A DNA stretch of 64,000 nt from Monoplex corrugatus (GCA_030674185.1 CM060312.1:76670354-76734353), one strand, 5' to 3'; shown: positions 31,728-41,752, counted from the first letter of the stretch. Program-made: numbers and translations. Notes: generated by a model not told the origin, from the sequence alone.

Positions 31728-34700
31728 AGTGTGGCTGTTTGTGTGTATTCTTATATGTTTGGGTGTGCATGAGCATGTCTGTGTGTGCATGGTTGTTGAG
31801 TTTTGTGTGCGTTGATATGCACTAATTTGTTGTTTTGTTTTGTTTTTTGTAAATCAGTCGATATATGAAGTGGATATTGTTACAAATTGATATATGAAAT
31901 GGATATTATTACCAATTGATATGTGAAGTAGATATTGTTATTGTTATTATTATTGTTGTTGTTATCATTATTATTATTATCTTCTATGAAGTTTAGGTTC
32001 AGTGTGCGTGTGTGTGTATGTATGTGTGTGTGTGAGTGTGTATGTGTGTGTGTATGCCTGTGTATGTGTGTGTGTGTGTGTGTATACGTGCATGTGTGTA
32101 TGTTTTTTTGTGTGTGTGTGTGTACGTGTGCGTGTGTGTGTGTGTGTGTGTATGTATGTGTGTGTGTGTGTATGTGTGAGTGTGCGTGTGTGTGTGCGTG
32201 TGTGTGTTGTGCAGACGTATCTCTTGATCCAGGGCTGGCAGACAGTACTGTGAGCATGGTCACTGTTGAGGTCAGTTCATACCATTTTTGTTCCCATCAT
32301 GTCCCCCACCTCCCCTGGTAAGGCCCTGGTTGGTGGAGAGGTGGAGCTCCCACTAGTTAACCCTTTGACTCCAGCACCCTATACACCAACTGCAAAAACT
32401 GAACCCTTTGACTCCCTCACCCTGTCCACCAGCTTCCTGCAGGAAGTTGGTGGATAGGGTGAGGGAATCAAAGGGTTAAGTTTTTGCTCTGCTGTCACAG
32501 TTGACAATGCCGGATGCTGGTAGACAAGGTGCGGGGCTCAAAGGGTTAACCTAACCGTGCATGTTCAACCCTGGCTGGGAAAACTGTGCGAGTAGTCTCC
32601 CGTCCACCCAGCTGTGATTGGGTACCTGATCCTGTTCAGGGTTGAAGAAGGTACAACAGGGAGAGGAGTAGGACCTGCATCAGATAGCTTACCCACGAGT
32701 TCTAATGTCTTTACTTACTCGCTCCTCCATGAGCCAGCACAGCATACAATACTGCCTGTACCTATTAACTGTTTTTTTTTTAACCTTGCCCCTTCTATTT
32801 TCTTTCTTTATCTCACCATGACCCTCTTCCTTCACTCATTCATTCTTCAGTTTACAATTTAACCCTTTCACTCCCGCACTCCGGTCACCAGCATCCTGCA
32901 TTGCCAACCATGTTAGCAAAGCAAAAACTTAACCCTTTGATTCCCTCACCCTATCCACCAGCTTCTTGCAGGAAGCTGGTGGATAGGGTGAGGGAATCAA
33001 AGGGTTAAGTTTTTGTAGTTGGTAGATAGGGTGCGGGAGTCAAAGAGTTAAAGGAAAGAGTCATTGTGATGTTGTTGCAATTCTTGCAAACTTCTTTCTC
33101 AAAAGTCTGATTAACCTTTCGACTCCTGCATCCTGCAGAAAGCTGGTGGACAGGGTGTGGAAATCAAAAGGTTAAGTTTTTGCTTTGCTAGCATGGTTGA
33201 CAGTGCAGAATGCTGGTGGACAGAGTGCAGGAGTCAAATGGTTAAGTTTTTGCTTTGCTAGCATGGTTGACAATGCAGAATGCTGGTGGACAGAGTGCAG
33301 GAGTCAAATGGTTAAGTTTTTGCTTTGCTAGCATGGTTGACAATGCAGAATGCTGGTGGACAGAGTGCAGGAGTCATATGGCATCAGAATTGACAGGGAA
33401 TGGGAAGTGGGGAGGGTGGTGATGGTTCCATGCAACTGTTTCTGTGAATGTTTGCTCCATCTTTGAGTTTTGTGCTCATGAATTTTTTCTGTATTATCTA
33501 TACAAAAAATTTGCTTTTATCTAACTACTTTTGTTCTTTCATTTTCATTACATTGAATTATTCATATATGTTTGTATCATTTTGCAGATTGATGGGGATC
33601 AAGAATGTAACAGAAAACCACAGCAACAGACAGGTAAATTGTCAACTGTGTATTATATGTGTTGAGAAAATTATTCCGCCTGTATTTCAGACATAGTGCA
33701 TATATTTTGGAATTTAACCCTTTTCCAAAAACGTAAAGGTCGTGGATAATCCTTCAAGAAAATTGAAAATTGAAACAAAAGATAGATTTGCTGTCAGAAA
33801 TCACAAGAAACTGATTTTATACTGATTCTGCGTATTTTGAAATCAAAATCACAATAACAGAACTTTATTTTTGTCATCGTCAGATCATCGGGACTCACAC
33901 TTAGACACAGGTGAAGTTGTTAAGGGCTGTTTCTGATAATCTCAAGGGATTCAGCAGGAAGCATAAGCATTGTAAATGTGACATTGAGGTGATAATTATG
34001 GCTTGAGAAATGAAGGAATGAATATAAAATGTTATGCAACTAATGCCTGCTGATTGAAGCTCAGCAATAGGTTTTTTTTGTGTGTGTGTTGGGAAAAACA
34101 TGTTTTAAAGGGGATCTAAAGAAAAAAAGACCATAAATATGAAGAATTTTTGGATCTTGCAATGCTGTCTAATAAGATCACGTGCTGACTTCAGAATCAG
34201 TGTTCTCTTGATGAAGCCAGTACATCTGATTTATCTTCCTTTAGACATGACAGTTGGAAACGCCTGTGTGCTATTGTATTCTTCCACATCAGCATCCCCA
34301 TTGAACTAGTGTTGGGACTTTCTGTTAGCTTCTGCTGGAGGTTTCACTATTATATCGATCTGTTCTTTGGACCAGAGTTTTATGTTTAATCATGATTGAA
34401 TGTTTTTCCAGCAATTGTTGTTTAACTGTTGTCATCCTGGTGCCAGGTTATTGTTTTCTGAGTTATATGTCTTTGTGTACGAACGAGTGTGCGTATTATG
34501 GGTAAGTATGCATTAGGAACCTACAAAACCTTGTGAATGTACTAGAAATAGAAAGCAAAGGTAAGGGGTTGGAACTAAACAGCAGGAAGACTGAAGTCAT
34601 GGTGATCAGTAAAAAACATGAAATCCCGTCATGCAAAATAACAGCAAATGGCACAACCTTGACACAGGTTAATAAATTTAAGTACCTGGGAACGATCATT

Positions 34701-36910
34701 TCATCAGACGGCAGATGCACATCAGAAATATCCAGCAGAATCGGCCAAGCCAAAACAGCATTCAAGAAGATGACAAGCATTCTTACCAACAAATGCCTAT
34801 CAGTTAACATCAGGAAGAGAGTTCTTGAATGTCATGTAGAACCAGTACTGTTGTACGGATGTGAGGCGTGGACAGTCAATAAGCAAAGCCAGAACAAGAT
34901 TGAGGCAGCCAAGATGTGGTTTCTAAGAAGAATGTTGAGAGTTCCATGGACAGCAAAGAAAACAAACGAGACAGTCTTGATGGAGGCAGACACAAGTAGA
35001 TCATTCGTAAGGAAGATTAGGAAAAGACAGGCAACATTTATAGGCCATTTTATGAGGAAGGGGGATTTGGAGCACGTGGTCACAATGGGAAAGCTGGAGG
35101 GAAAGAGAGCACCAGGTAGACCCAGAGAGAAAATGCTAGACTTGCGGAGTGGCTGAAGACAAGGAGGGTGGAGGAGATAGAGACAGATGGAAGTCCATGA
35201 TCGCCAACGCCATGCGGCAGGGCACCTGATGATGATGATGATGCGTTAGGTGGGATAGACATTTCCTGATTTTAACTCCTTTGTATGTCACATGTGATTG
35301 GCAGCAGCAGTAAATTTAATTTCTCATTCTTAATATAATAAGGCTGTCTGAAATTTGATGTGTATCAGACACCAGTAAATGTGATTTGTTCTAGTTGTTG
35401 TTTGCTGGTTTGTTTTGTTGTCACTCTTCATTAAGTATACAGGATGATAGTATTTTAACTCTGTACTGCTTTTTGTCCAATGGTGCTGCTTCGCTTCGTT
35501 TGGCTGTGCTTGGTTCTTGTGTTTCGTGTGTCTGTTGTACTGATGGAACAATGGGCCCTTGTTCTTGATTAAAGAGGAGTCAGGTGAGACTTGAATTTCT
35601 AAATTTTTCCGGTTTCTAGAAATTTGCTCAAGATAATGTACACATGGTTGACCAAGTCATTTTAATGAAATAAAAGGCTCTGTGATATTGGACCATTCTG
35701 TTTAACCATATGAGTTGGAGCTTGGCTTTCAAAACTTAAGCATGAACAACCCTTAGTCCACCCTTTGATTCAAGCATGTCTATTCTTCAGGATTTGTGTA
35801 ATTATAATAACATAATTATGAAGTTGTGAATGGGAATATGAATCCCCTTTGAAAGTTTTTAATGTAAAACAGTGAATGTATGTACTAAAGTTATTTCTGA
35901 AGAATGTGTTTATATATTTGAGTGTGTGTTGTTTGTTCTGGTTTGTTGAGTTTTAAGTCCTACCACTCTCAGAGTAGGCCTACATGATGACTAGCTATAA
36001 GAATGTTTCTCAAAGAAGCCTTAAAACTTTTTATTTGGGCTCTGAGATTCTGATGCTTTTGTCCAATTCTTTTGGGTTTCTAGGATGATGTGTGAGTGTT
36101 CTGTGTGTGTTTGTGTTTAAAAGATTGATATTTATCAAATTATTTATAAATTTTTCTTCAATAATCTTTGTAGAATTGTGGTCTGTTGTCTGTTGCTGAG
36201 TTCATGTAATGATCTGTTATTGAGTTCATGTATGATCTTTTGTGAGTCATGGAATGATCTGTTGTTGAGTTCAGTATGATCTGTTATTGAGTTCATGTAA
36301 TGATCTTTGTTGAGGTCATGGAATGATCTATTGTTGAGTTCATGTAATGATCTGTTGTTATTGTTGACAAACTATGTTTATACTACATTAATGTATAGAC
36401 ATGGGGAAACCACCCCTCTTACCCCACCCCCCCCTTTTTTTTTTTTTTTCAATGTGAAATGCAACAAGCTTGCTTTGACAAGGATTGGCCTGTACAAATG
36501 TAGTTTGGATTTTTTTCAAGAGGGATTCATTTCACTCAGACAGTTCCATATGCGCTTCACCCAAATCTGCCAGCAGTTACCTGGCAGACTTCCTGCGCCT
36601 GTGCAGAACCCTGTGTGCTGGCAAGGTCTTGAACTGAGGAGCAGAAAGGAGTAGGGGGAAGACCTTTTAAACTGTTAAGCTGACACCACCAGAATGATGG
36701 AAACATTAAGATGGGCAGCAAGCAAGCCAATTTTGAATGTTGTGGGCTGGGACTGAACTAAACATATCAGATCCTGAGTCCACAGCTCTATCAAAATAAC
36801 CAACCTGTAAAACAAATCTGGGATTATTATTTTCATGTATGGATTTTTTTATTCACAAAATCAAGTAAGTTTTTATAACAATAATATACATGAGGGCAAA
36901 TGAATAAGCA

Positions 36911-36941
<31 letters not shown>

Positions 36942-38049
36942 CACACCACACACACACACACACACACAACACACACACACTGCTACACACATAAACAATA
37001 TAATAGAAAAGAAAGCAAACAAATATGGTGTGCTTTAAACACTGGAGTGAAAATTAATTCAGCCGGGTTAATTCATTTCCCACTATAGCAGTGGGATCCA
37101 ATACACTTTTTCATGCAAGCATCGTTTTACATATATATAAGAAAAAATTAAATGAACAATGTTATGATCATTATTATTATTATTATGATTAATGTTATGA
37201 TCAATATTATTTATTATTATTATTATCATCATGATTATGATGATTGATGATGATGATGATTATGGTTATTCTTGTTATCACTAAGAAAACAATCTTCATT
37301 ATGAGGGTAGTTGAAGAACCAGTGAAGGAGAGGACTGTACCTCATATAAGTTCATCCACTTCACTGTGCAACAACCTTATGTAATAATTATTTTTTGGTT
37401 ATGTAATTACCTTTTGATCCTTGTCACATATAGGACTGTTGTAATGGTTGTAGTATCACTCTGTTTACTGTTATTGCAATGTTCACAATAAGTACTGTGT
37501 GGCTGTACTTGTTTGAAATTTTGATAGCTAAATTCATTGGTTTTGTTATACTTGACTTGGCTTATAGAAAGAACTCGTATTTTTAGGGTTGTTTTTTTTT
37601 TAAAAATCTGTAATACCTTGCCATAGATAAGAATTGTTAAGCTCTCTGATATTTTGTTTGTTGCATTTCAGAATTAATTAAACTTCTGATGTTTTGTTTG
37701 GTGTATTTTAGAATTAATTATATCTTTTTACAGAATTCATCGAAGTTGTGTGTGTTCCAATGGAGGATCTGCTGGATGCATTGCACTGTAAGTACAGTCA
37801 CAAACTTTAACAGTGTAATTTTGGGAATAACTAAAACTTTTTCCATAATAGTTGTGTCATCAGATGTTTCATGTAGCATTTTGAAACAGATCAGTAGAGG
37901 ACCATGGAACTGTGCAGTTTCTCATGTTTCAAGAACTCTTGCCCAAACAAGTGGCTATAATTGATACAAGTCATGTGAAATCTTTGTTGGAACACAGAAG
38001 TTAGTGTTAACTGGCATGATCTGACTGTTCTTAATGTCCTGGAGAGCTT

Positions 38050-38095
<46 letters not shown>

Positions 38096-38347
38096 TGTGA
38101 ACACAGAAATAGTGATAACTGGTATAATCTGACTGTTCTTAATGTCCTGGATTGTTGTGATTGTGTGTGTGTGGTGTGTGTTTGGGTGTGTGAACACAGA
38201 ATAGTGAGAACTGGTAAATTGACTTTTTCTAATGTCCTGGATTGTGGTGTGTGTTGTGTATGTGTGTTGGTGTGTTGTGGTGTGTAACACAGAAATTGTG
38301 TTAACTGGCATAATCTGACTGTTCTTAATGTCCTGGATGTGTGTGTA

Positions 38348-38394
<47 letters not shown>

Positions 38395-38454
38395 TGAACA
38401 CAGAAATTGTGTTAACTGGCATAATCTGACTGTTCTTAATGTCCTGGATTGTGT

Positions 38455-38491
<37 letters not shown>

Positions 38492-38545
38492 CACAGAAAT
38501 TGTGTTAACTGGCATAATCTGACTGTTCTTAATGTCCTGGAAAGC

Positions 38546-38577
<32 letters not shown>

Positions 38578-39134
38578 TGTGTTGTGTGAGTGAGTGTTTG
38601 CATGCATGCGGGCGTGTGTGTGTTGGTGTGTGAGTGTTAGCATGCATGCGGGCAGTGTGTGTTGGTGAGTGTTAGCACACATGTAGGCACACAGTAGAAA
38701 CAAACAAGTGTTTTTCCTTCTGGAGGCAGTACGCCTCCTTTTTCTTTTTAGCATAATGAATGCACTTACACTTGTACTAAAACTGTAACACTTTTTTATT
38801 ATTTTAAGAATTTTGTGGTTTTCTTGCATTAATTTATTAATTGTAATTGTTCCCCTTCTTACATTCAAACTTCCACTACCCTCCCCATCCCCCACCTTTT
38901 TTTCCCCCATTTTCATTTTTTTCACCTTTGTGTGTGTGTGTGTGTTGGTGTGTGTGTGTGTGTGTGGTGTGTGTGTGTGTGTGTGGGGTGTGTGTGTGTG
39001 TGTAAAATGACTATTGTGAACAGACATTAAATAAAAGATTCCGTCCTTGCATTTCAGATTTTGGAAAAAGTGGAGTAGTGGTTCACTCCATTTTGTACAC
39101 TTATGCCATGGCCCGTCAGATGGCAAAGCTGTGA
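27650..39134 (+). CDS. NUDT5: ADP-sugar pyrophosphatase (NUDT5-like), eight exons, first coding exon not found
   Basis: Exons are 27650-27717, 28820-28869, 29798-29905, 30207-30302, 32215-32270, 33588-33633, 37734-37787 and 39058-39134 (TGA). Every junction is AG/GT and all phases join, giving 184 residues. NUDT5 hydrolyses ADP-ribose and related ADP-sugars to AMP and sugar phosphate in cytosol and nucleus. It shows RGKWLALNEITYEDPLGKER at the N-terminal dimer region, VVLVKQYRPPIKAYSLEFPA, and then a complete Nudix box, G-LIDGG-E-SLQECAV-REL-R-EE-T-GY, carried by exon 30207-30302. Next come DVSLDPGLADSTVSMVTV (substrate loop), EFIEVVCVPMEDLLDAL and the C-terminus SILYTYAMARQMAKL. The metal-binding REXXEE Glu residues are all present. 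Human NUDT5 is 219 aa; the missing N-terminal 25-35 residues lie on an upstream exon ending in phase 0. Introns hold five TTAA-MITE loci, an RTE LINE and long GT arrays. A possible poly(A) signal is AATAAA at 42405. Confidence 0.95.
28512..28752. mobile_element. TTAA palindromic MITE, nested full copy (NUDT5 intron)
   Basis: The outer long-type left arm (CTCCCGCACCCTGTCCAC, CATTGTCAACCATGC, AAAAAC) leads to an inner palindrome centred on CCTGCAGG at about 28671. The outer short-type right arm follows (TTTTTGCAGTTGGTGGATAG), ending GGGAGTCAAAGGGTTAA. A further GAGGGAGTGG-type arm precedes it. Confidence 0.88.
28870..29797. other. NUDT5 intron content
   Basis: It contains a (CGCA)n/(CA)n array at 29325-29432 and a GATGATG-rich stretch at 29695-29780 just before the acceptor. 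No other gene is seen. Confidence 0.6.
30835..31003 (+). repeat. Dispersed repeat family F, single copy
   Basis: It reads ACAAAGCAGCAGGGAAGTTT, CTTGACAAAGGCCAGTTGG, CCGAAAATTTGCGCCTG and TGGTTGTATTAAATAAGC. Related to 13118-13448 and 53277-53436. Confidence 0.8.
31240..31350. repeat. 36-bp tandem repeat, three copies
   Basis: Units contain ATATTAACATTTATATGAAT and TGTTATTGTTGT. Confidence 0.8.
31590..31733. repeat. (GT)n array
   Basis: Dinucleotide array in a NUDT5 intron. Confidence 0.95.
31855..31945. repeat. Short tandem repeat, three copies
   Basis: GATATATGAAGTGGATATTG repeats with small changes at 31860, 31890 and 31919. Confidence 0.75.
32000..32212. repeat. (GT)n array forming the tract before a NUDT5 splice acceptor
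   Basis: About 210 bp of GT with short interruptions runs directly into TTGTGCAG and the exon at 32215. Confidence 0.95.
32358..32549. mobile_element. TTAA palindromic MITE, nested full copy
   Basis: The left outer arm (TTAACCCTTTGACTCCAGC) and inner palindrome centred at CCTGCAGG are followed by a long-type right arm (GCTCTGCTGTCACAGTTGAC), ending GGCTCAAAGGGTTAA. Confidence 0.88.
32558..32720 (+). repeat. SINE-like segment
   Basis: It has a B-box-like core GTTCAACCCTGG (32568) and a GATTGGGTACCTGATC block. There is no A box, because the left side is occupied by a MITE. Confidence 0.35.
32861..33052. mobile_element. TTAA palindromic MITE, nested full copy
   Basis: The long-type left outer arm is followed by an inner palindrome with GATTCCCTCACC mirrored as GGTGAGGGAATC. 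A short-type right arm ends GGGAGTCAAAGAGTTAA. Confidence 0.88.
33112..33381. repeat. TTAA MITE arm expanded as a 70-bp tandem array
   Basis: TTAA at 33172, 33242 and 33312 marks an exact 70-bp period. Each unit is one long-type outer arm: TTAAGTTTTTGCTTTGCTAG, CATGGTTGACAnTGCAG, ATGCTGGTGGACAGAGTG and AGGAGTCAAATGG. The last unit is decayed (CATATGG). Confidence 0.9.
33634..34499. other. NUDT5 intron, unannotated
   Basis: No repeat or gene that I can support. Confidence 0.4.
34500..35242 (+). mobile_element. RTE-like LINE 3' end, copy 5 (most complete)
   Basis: The plus strand encodes, from about 34533, GLELNSRKTEVMVISKK, then FKYLGTIISSDGRCTSEISS, LTNKCLSVNIRKRVLECHVE, LLYGCEAWTVNKQSQNKIEA, MWFLRRMLRVPWTAKKTNE, TFIGHFMRKGDLEHVV and RAPGRPREK. 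A small deletion near 35140 shifts the frame before IANAMRQGT and the (TGA)n tail (35228-35242). It is 5'-truncated, so the catalytic YADD is not included. It sits in sense orientation within a NUDT5 intron. Confidence 0.92.
35243..36179. other. NUDT5 intron, unannotated
   Basis: No supported feature. A 40-bp segment near 35945-35985 matches the reverse complement of 62700-62755. Confidence 0.4.
36180..36372. repeat. Imperfect tandem repeat, about seven copies of 24-30 bp
   Basis: The repeating phrase is TGATCTGTTGTTGAGTTCAT with small indels. Confidence 0.85.
36535..36810 (+). repeat. Dispersed repeat family C, copy 2
   Basis: Homologous to 10770-11080: ACAGTTCCATATGCGC, CTGCGCCTGTGCAGAACC, CAGAATGATGGAAACATTAA and GATGGGCAGCAAGCAAGCC. 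Confidence 0.75.
36910..36985. repeat. (CA)n array
   Basis: Dinucleotide array. Confidence 0.95.
36986..37733. other. NUDT5 intron, unannotated
   Basis: AT-rich with ATTATT/GATGAT runs (37160-37265). The phrase GAATTAATTA plus TCTGATnTTTTGTTTG is duplicated at 37643-37720. Confidence 0.4.
37985..38560. repeat. Compound minisatellite: 53-bp core alternating with (GT)n, six copies
   Basis: The core GAACACAGAAATTGTGTTAA, CTGGCATAATCTGACTG and TTCTTAATGTCCTGGA occurs near 37992, 38098, 38191, 38286, 38395 and 38488. Each is separated by GT runs of different length. It lies in the last NUDT5 intron. Confidence 0.92.
38930..39003. repeat. (GT)n array
   Basis: Lies about 50 bp upstream of the last NUDT5 exon. 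Confidence 0.95.
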
Positions 39135-39607
39135 TGTTTCTTCAAAGAAGGAAGGTGAAGGTTGCTAATAAGGGAATTTGTTTTTTCGTTTCAAGGGTGG
39201 CTGGGAATTTCATTTCATTTCAGTTTTTAAGGGCAGCTGGTGATTGCTTCAGACTGAAATATGCCAGAGCTGTGTGTGGTGTTGTGGTGTGTGTGTTGTG
39301 GGGTGTGTGTGTGTGTAGTGTGTGTGTGTGTTGTGTGTGTGTGTGTGTAGTGTGTGTGTTGTGTGTGTGTGTGTGTGCGTGCGCCACGCGCGCTGTGTGT
39401 GCACGCGCATGTGTGCATGTGAAACATTTGGCTTCAACAAGACACTTGAATTCTGTAATTTGAACCGGAGTTATTTGTTATTATTGTATTAACATTATTG
39501 TTATTTGAAACAATTCTGAACATCTAAAAAAACGGATTGTAAAAAGGCTCGAACTTAAAAATGTTTGTTTTAAAGAAGACTGAAACTTTCACAAGGTGAA
39601 ACTGTGT

Positions 39608-39643
<36 letters not shown>

Positions 39644-40263
39644 ATGTGCGACATGTGTCGAAAAAATTGTCAAATTTTTTTTTTTTTTTCCCAAGCCCAG
39701 TAGGAACCTGTGAGCTCTTTAGTTTCAAACAATTGTAAGCAATGAGAAAAAAAGGAGGAAAATCTTTTTTTTCAGCTGATGTATGTCAGTAGTATATAAA
39801 AAATTTTAACCAATTTTAGCCAAAACTCTTCGGACTAAGTTCAACAAGAGGTTTTCACTGTATGTGTCACTAGTTTCTGATCAGAAGGTTTCCCTCAATC
39901 ACTAAGCTGAGGAAGACCCCCTCCTCAGAGTCACTGTTACAGGGGTAGCCTTTCAAGGAACCTGCAACCCTCAAAGGGTTTGTCAGTGGGCCTTTTTTTT
40001 TTGGTACTGGATTTTCTCAGAATTTGAGCCTCTCATTGACATCCCTCTGGGTCTCCTTCCATGGAGGAACACCTTCTTTCTAGTGCTGGAAACTAACAGA
40101 AGCTGAAGGGAGATTCATGCTGTCAGTGGGGCTGAGTGCGACATCACCTTCCACAGGGATAATTCAGTTGTACTTGGGTTTCTCTTGGTGTTTCTGGAAC
40201 AAAACACAAGTCCTGGAAGATAGTCCCAAGCAGTCGCAATCAGACCCCTGTCTGACTGGTGAG
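39135..40263. other. NUDT5 3' flank / UTR, with GT arrays
   Basis: GT arrays at 39272-39415 and 39608-39642; otherwise no supported feature. Confidence 0.5.
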
Positions 40264-40434
40264 CAGAGGTGAGGATTACCAGTTATGTCCGATCAAATGC
40301 TTCAGGGTATATTTCAACTGAATCCGCTCCCGACATTCTTCCCAGAGGTGTCTCCTCATGTATATGCATGAGTCTTTCCACAAAGACAGTTCGGCAGATA
40401 TGGTCTCTCATTGGATCAAGGCATATGCCCAGGC

Positions 40435-40800
40435 TCAAAGTTCACCAACTGCCTGAATTTTAGGCCAGATCCAGCTGGGGCTCTTTTCCGCTGCTTCTGT
40501 CGTTGTCTTTAGGGCTCTGGTCCTCTCTGTCCCTGAAGTTGAGAGCTGCTTCAAGAAATCAAAAGCTGATGTGTTTATCAACCCCCTTGCTCTAACCTCT
40601 TTAGCGAGGACTTTGACTTGAAAGCCAGATGTCCTTAGGTTGCTGGCTAGACTGGCATACTTTTCAGTCTTGTAGATGTGGACTTCCTCCATTCCACTTT
40701 CATATGGTACAGCGAGCTGGATCAGAATCACTTGTTTGGGTGAATGGCAGTGGAGAACTATGTCCTGTCTCATGCCACTCTTGCTTATGATTTCTGGGTG
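40435..40800 (-). pseudogene. Retroelement-type C-terminal domain (RPDIV / ELTVPxE family)
   Basis: The minus strand reads PEIISKSGMRQDIVLHCHSP, KQVILIQLAVPYESGMEEVH, IYKTEKYASLASNLRTSGFQ and VKVLAKEVRARGLINTSA. It ends TEAAEKSPSWIWPKIQAVGEL. The pattern RPDIVxxS...KQVxLxELTVPxExxxEEAxxxKxxKYxxL...VExGCRG...EAAExASxWxW is one I know as a stand-alone C-terminal block in many invertebrate retroelement-derived proteins. Its layout resembles a PD-(D/E)XK nuclease fold, and here the pattern's E is Q and G-C-R-G is decayed (RARG). No RT is seen next to it. Likely a dead fragment. Confidence 0.5.
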
Positions 40801-40976
40801 TTTTTTCCCATTGTGGGAGATCTGCTGTGCACCCCAGTTGTCCGCTCCATCCAGCAGACCCCACTTCTATGCTCTGGGTGTCACATCTTTTTCAGGCCAC
40901 ACGTTCCTGCCTCCACACGTTCCTGCCTCCTGCCATGTTGGAGCTTCTGGTGGCAAGTTTTTTTTCCACACCAAAA

Positions 40977-41070
40977 TAGGGAGTTCCTTCTACCTTCCTG
41001 TTTAGTTATCATGTCAAACACCCAGACCCAACCATCCATTCCCACTTCTGATTTCTATGGTTCCCTGTGA
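40977..41070. other. Unannotated
   Basis: It carries the 17-mer AATAGGGAGTTCCTTCT whose reverse complement recurs at 41768-41784. Confidence 0.3.
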
Positions 41071-41116
41071 ACAAGACAGGGTGCTAATGGGAGGGAAGAG
41101 CACTGACTGGCTAGCA

Positions 41117-41306
41117 GATGATGTATGCCTGAATCCATCTTAAGACTGAGATGTGCCTGAACCAATTTAAGACTGCAGTGTGTGCCGGAATCCGTCTTAA
41201 GACTGTGATGTGTGACTGAATCTGTCTTAAGACTGTGATGTATGCCGGAATCCGTTTTAAGACTGTGATGTATGCCTGAATCTGTTTTAAGACTGCTGTT
41301 AGCAGC
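41117..41306. repeat. 30-bp tandem repeat, six copies
   Basis: The phrase GATGTATGCCTGAATCTGTC TTAAGACT repeats at about 30 bp; the first two units are 2-3 bp shorter. On the minus strand the period encodes a 10-residue SLKTDSGIHH repeat. I treat that as incidental. Confidence 0.88.
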
Positions 41307-41351
41307 AGAAATGCACCAGTCTGACATGGTCAGTAATCTAGTAAAAAAAAA

Positions 41352-41520
41352 GGAGTTTCAGTTTCAGTTTCTCAAGATGACGTCTCTGCGCTCGAAATGA
41401 ATTCCATATGCACTAACGTCACAGGTACCATGTGTATGGTGATTATGGCACAAACCTTAAGCCTGCACATAAACCCATGAGCTGGCCAGATCCTGAGGTC
41501 ATACCAAGCCTATGTTTTAC
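41352..41520 (+). repeat. Dispersed repeat family D, copy
   Basis: It reads TTTCTCAAGATGACGTCTCTG, then CCTTAAGCCTGCACATAAAC, CCATGAGCTGGCCAGATCCT and GAGGTC. Related to 54705-54960, 53495-53700 and the 11520 array. Confidence 0.75.
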
Positions 41521-41609
41521 CTAGTCTACATTTTTTATACTAGTATTGTATCAGTCTACTTTTGGAACAATCTTGGTTGCATGTAAAGGGCATGTGTATC
41601 TTATCTTCA

Positions 41610-41668
41610 AAGAAAATAATTACAATTATAATTACAATATTTATATAGCGCAAAATCTTGACAAAAAG
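41610..41668 (-). repeat. LINE B-type 3' tail, orphan copy
   Basis: The reverse complement reads TTGTCAAGATTTTGCGCTAT followed by ATAAATATTGTAATTATAAT, matching LINE B's 3' end at 6455-6520. Confidence 0.7.
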
Positions 41669-41711
41669 AACAGACACATACAGTGAATCAATATAAAAAA
41701 AAAAAAATAGT

Positions 41712-41752
41712 GCCTCAAAAGCGCAGTAGGTAGCATGTCAGTCTCATAATCC
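41712..41752 (+). pseudogene. tRNA-Met (CAT, elongator-type) 5' half
   Basis: GCCTCAAAAGCGCAGTAGGT followed by AGCATGTCAGTCTCATAATC reproduces the acceptor strand, D-arm and anticodon stem/loop (CTCATAA) of an elongator tRNA-Met. The variable arm, T-arm and 3' acceptor strand are missing, replaced by a short hairpin-like sequence. It is not a working tRNA; it is a truncated tRNA gene or SINE head. Confidence 0.6.

Noticed and set aside
33718..33740. Another TTAA MITE end (TTTAACCCTTTTCC)
   Set aside because: Similarity stops after CCCTTT; no matching second end.
37985..38560. CRISPR-like repeat/spacer pattern
   Set aside because: The 'spacers' are all GT microsatellite; it is a compound minisatellite.
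37891..39126. 411-codon antisense ORF
   Set aside because: It is built from (CA)n and the compound minisatellite, and its start is the antisense of NUDT5's last exon.
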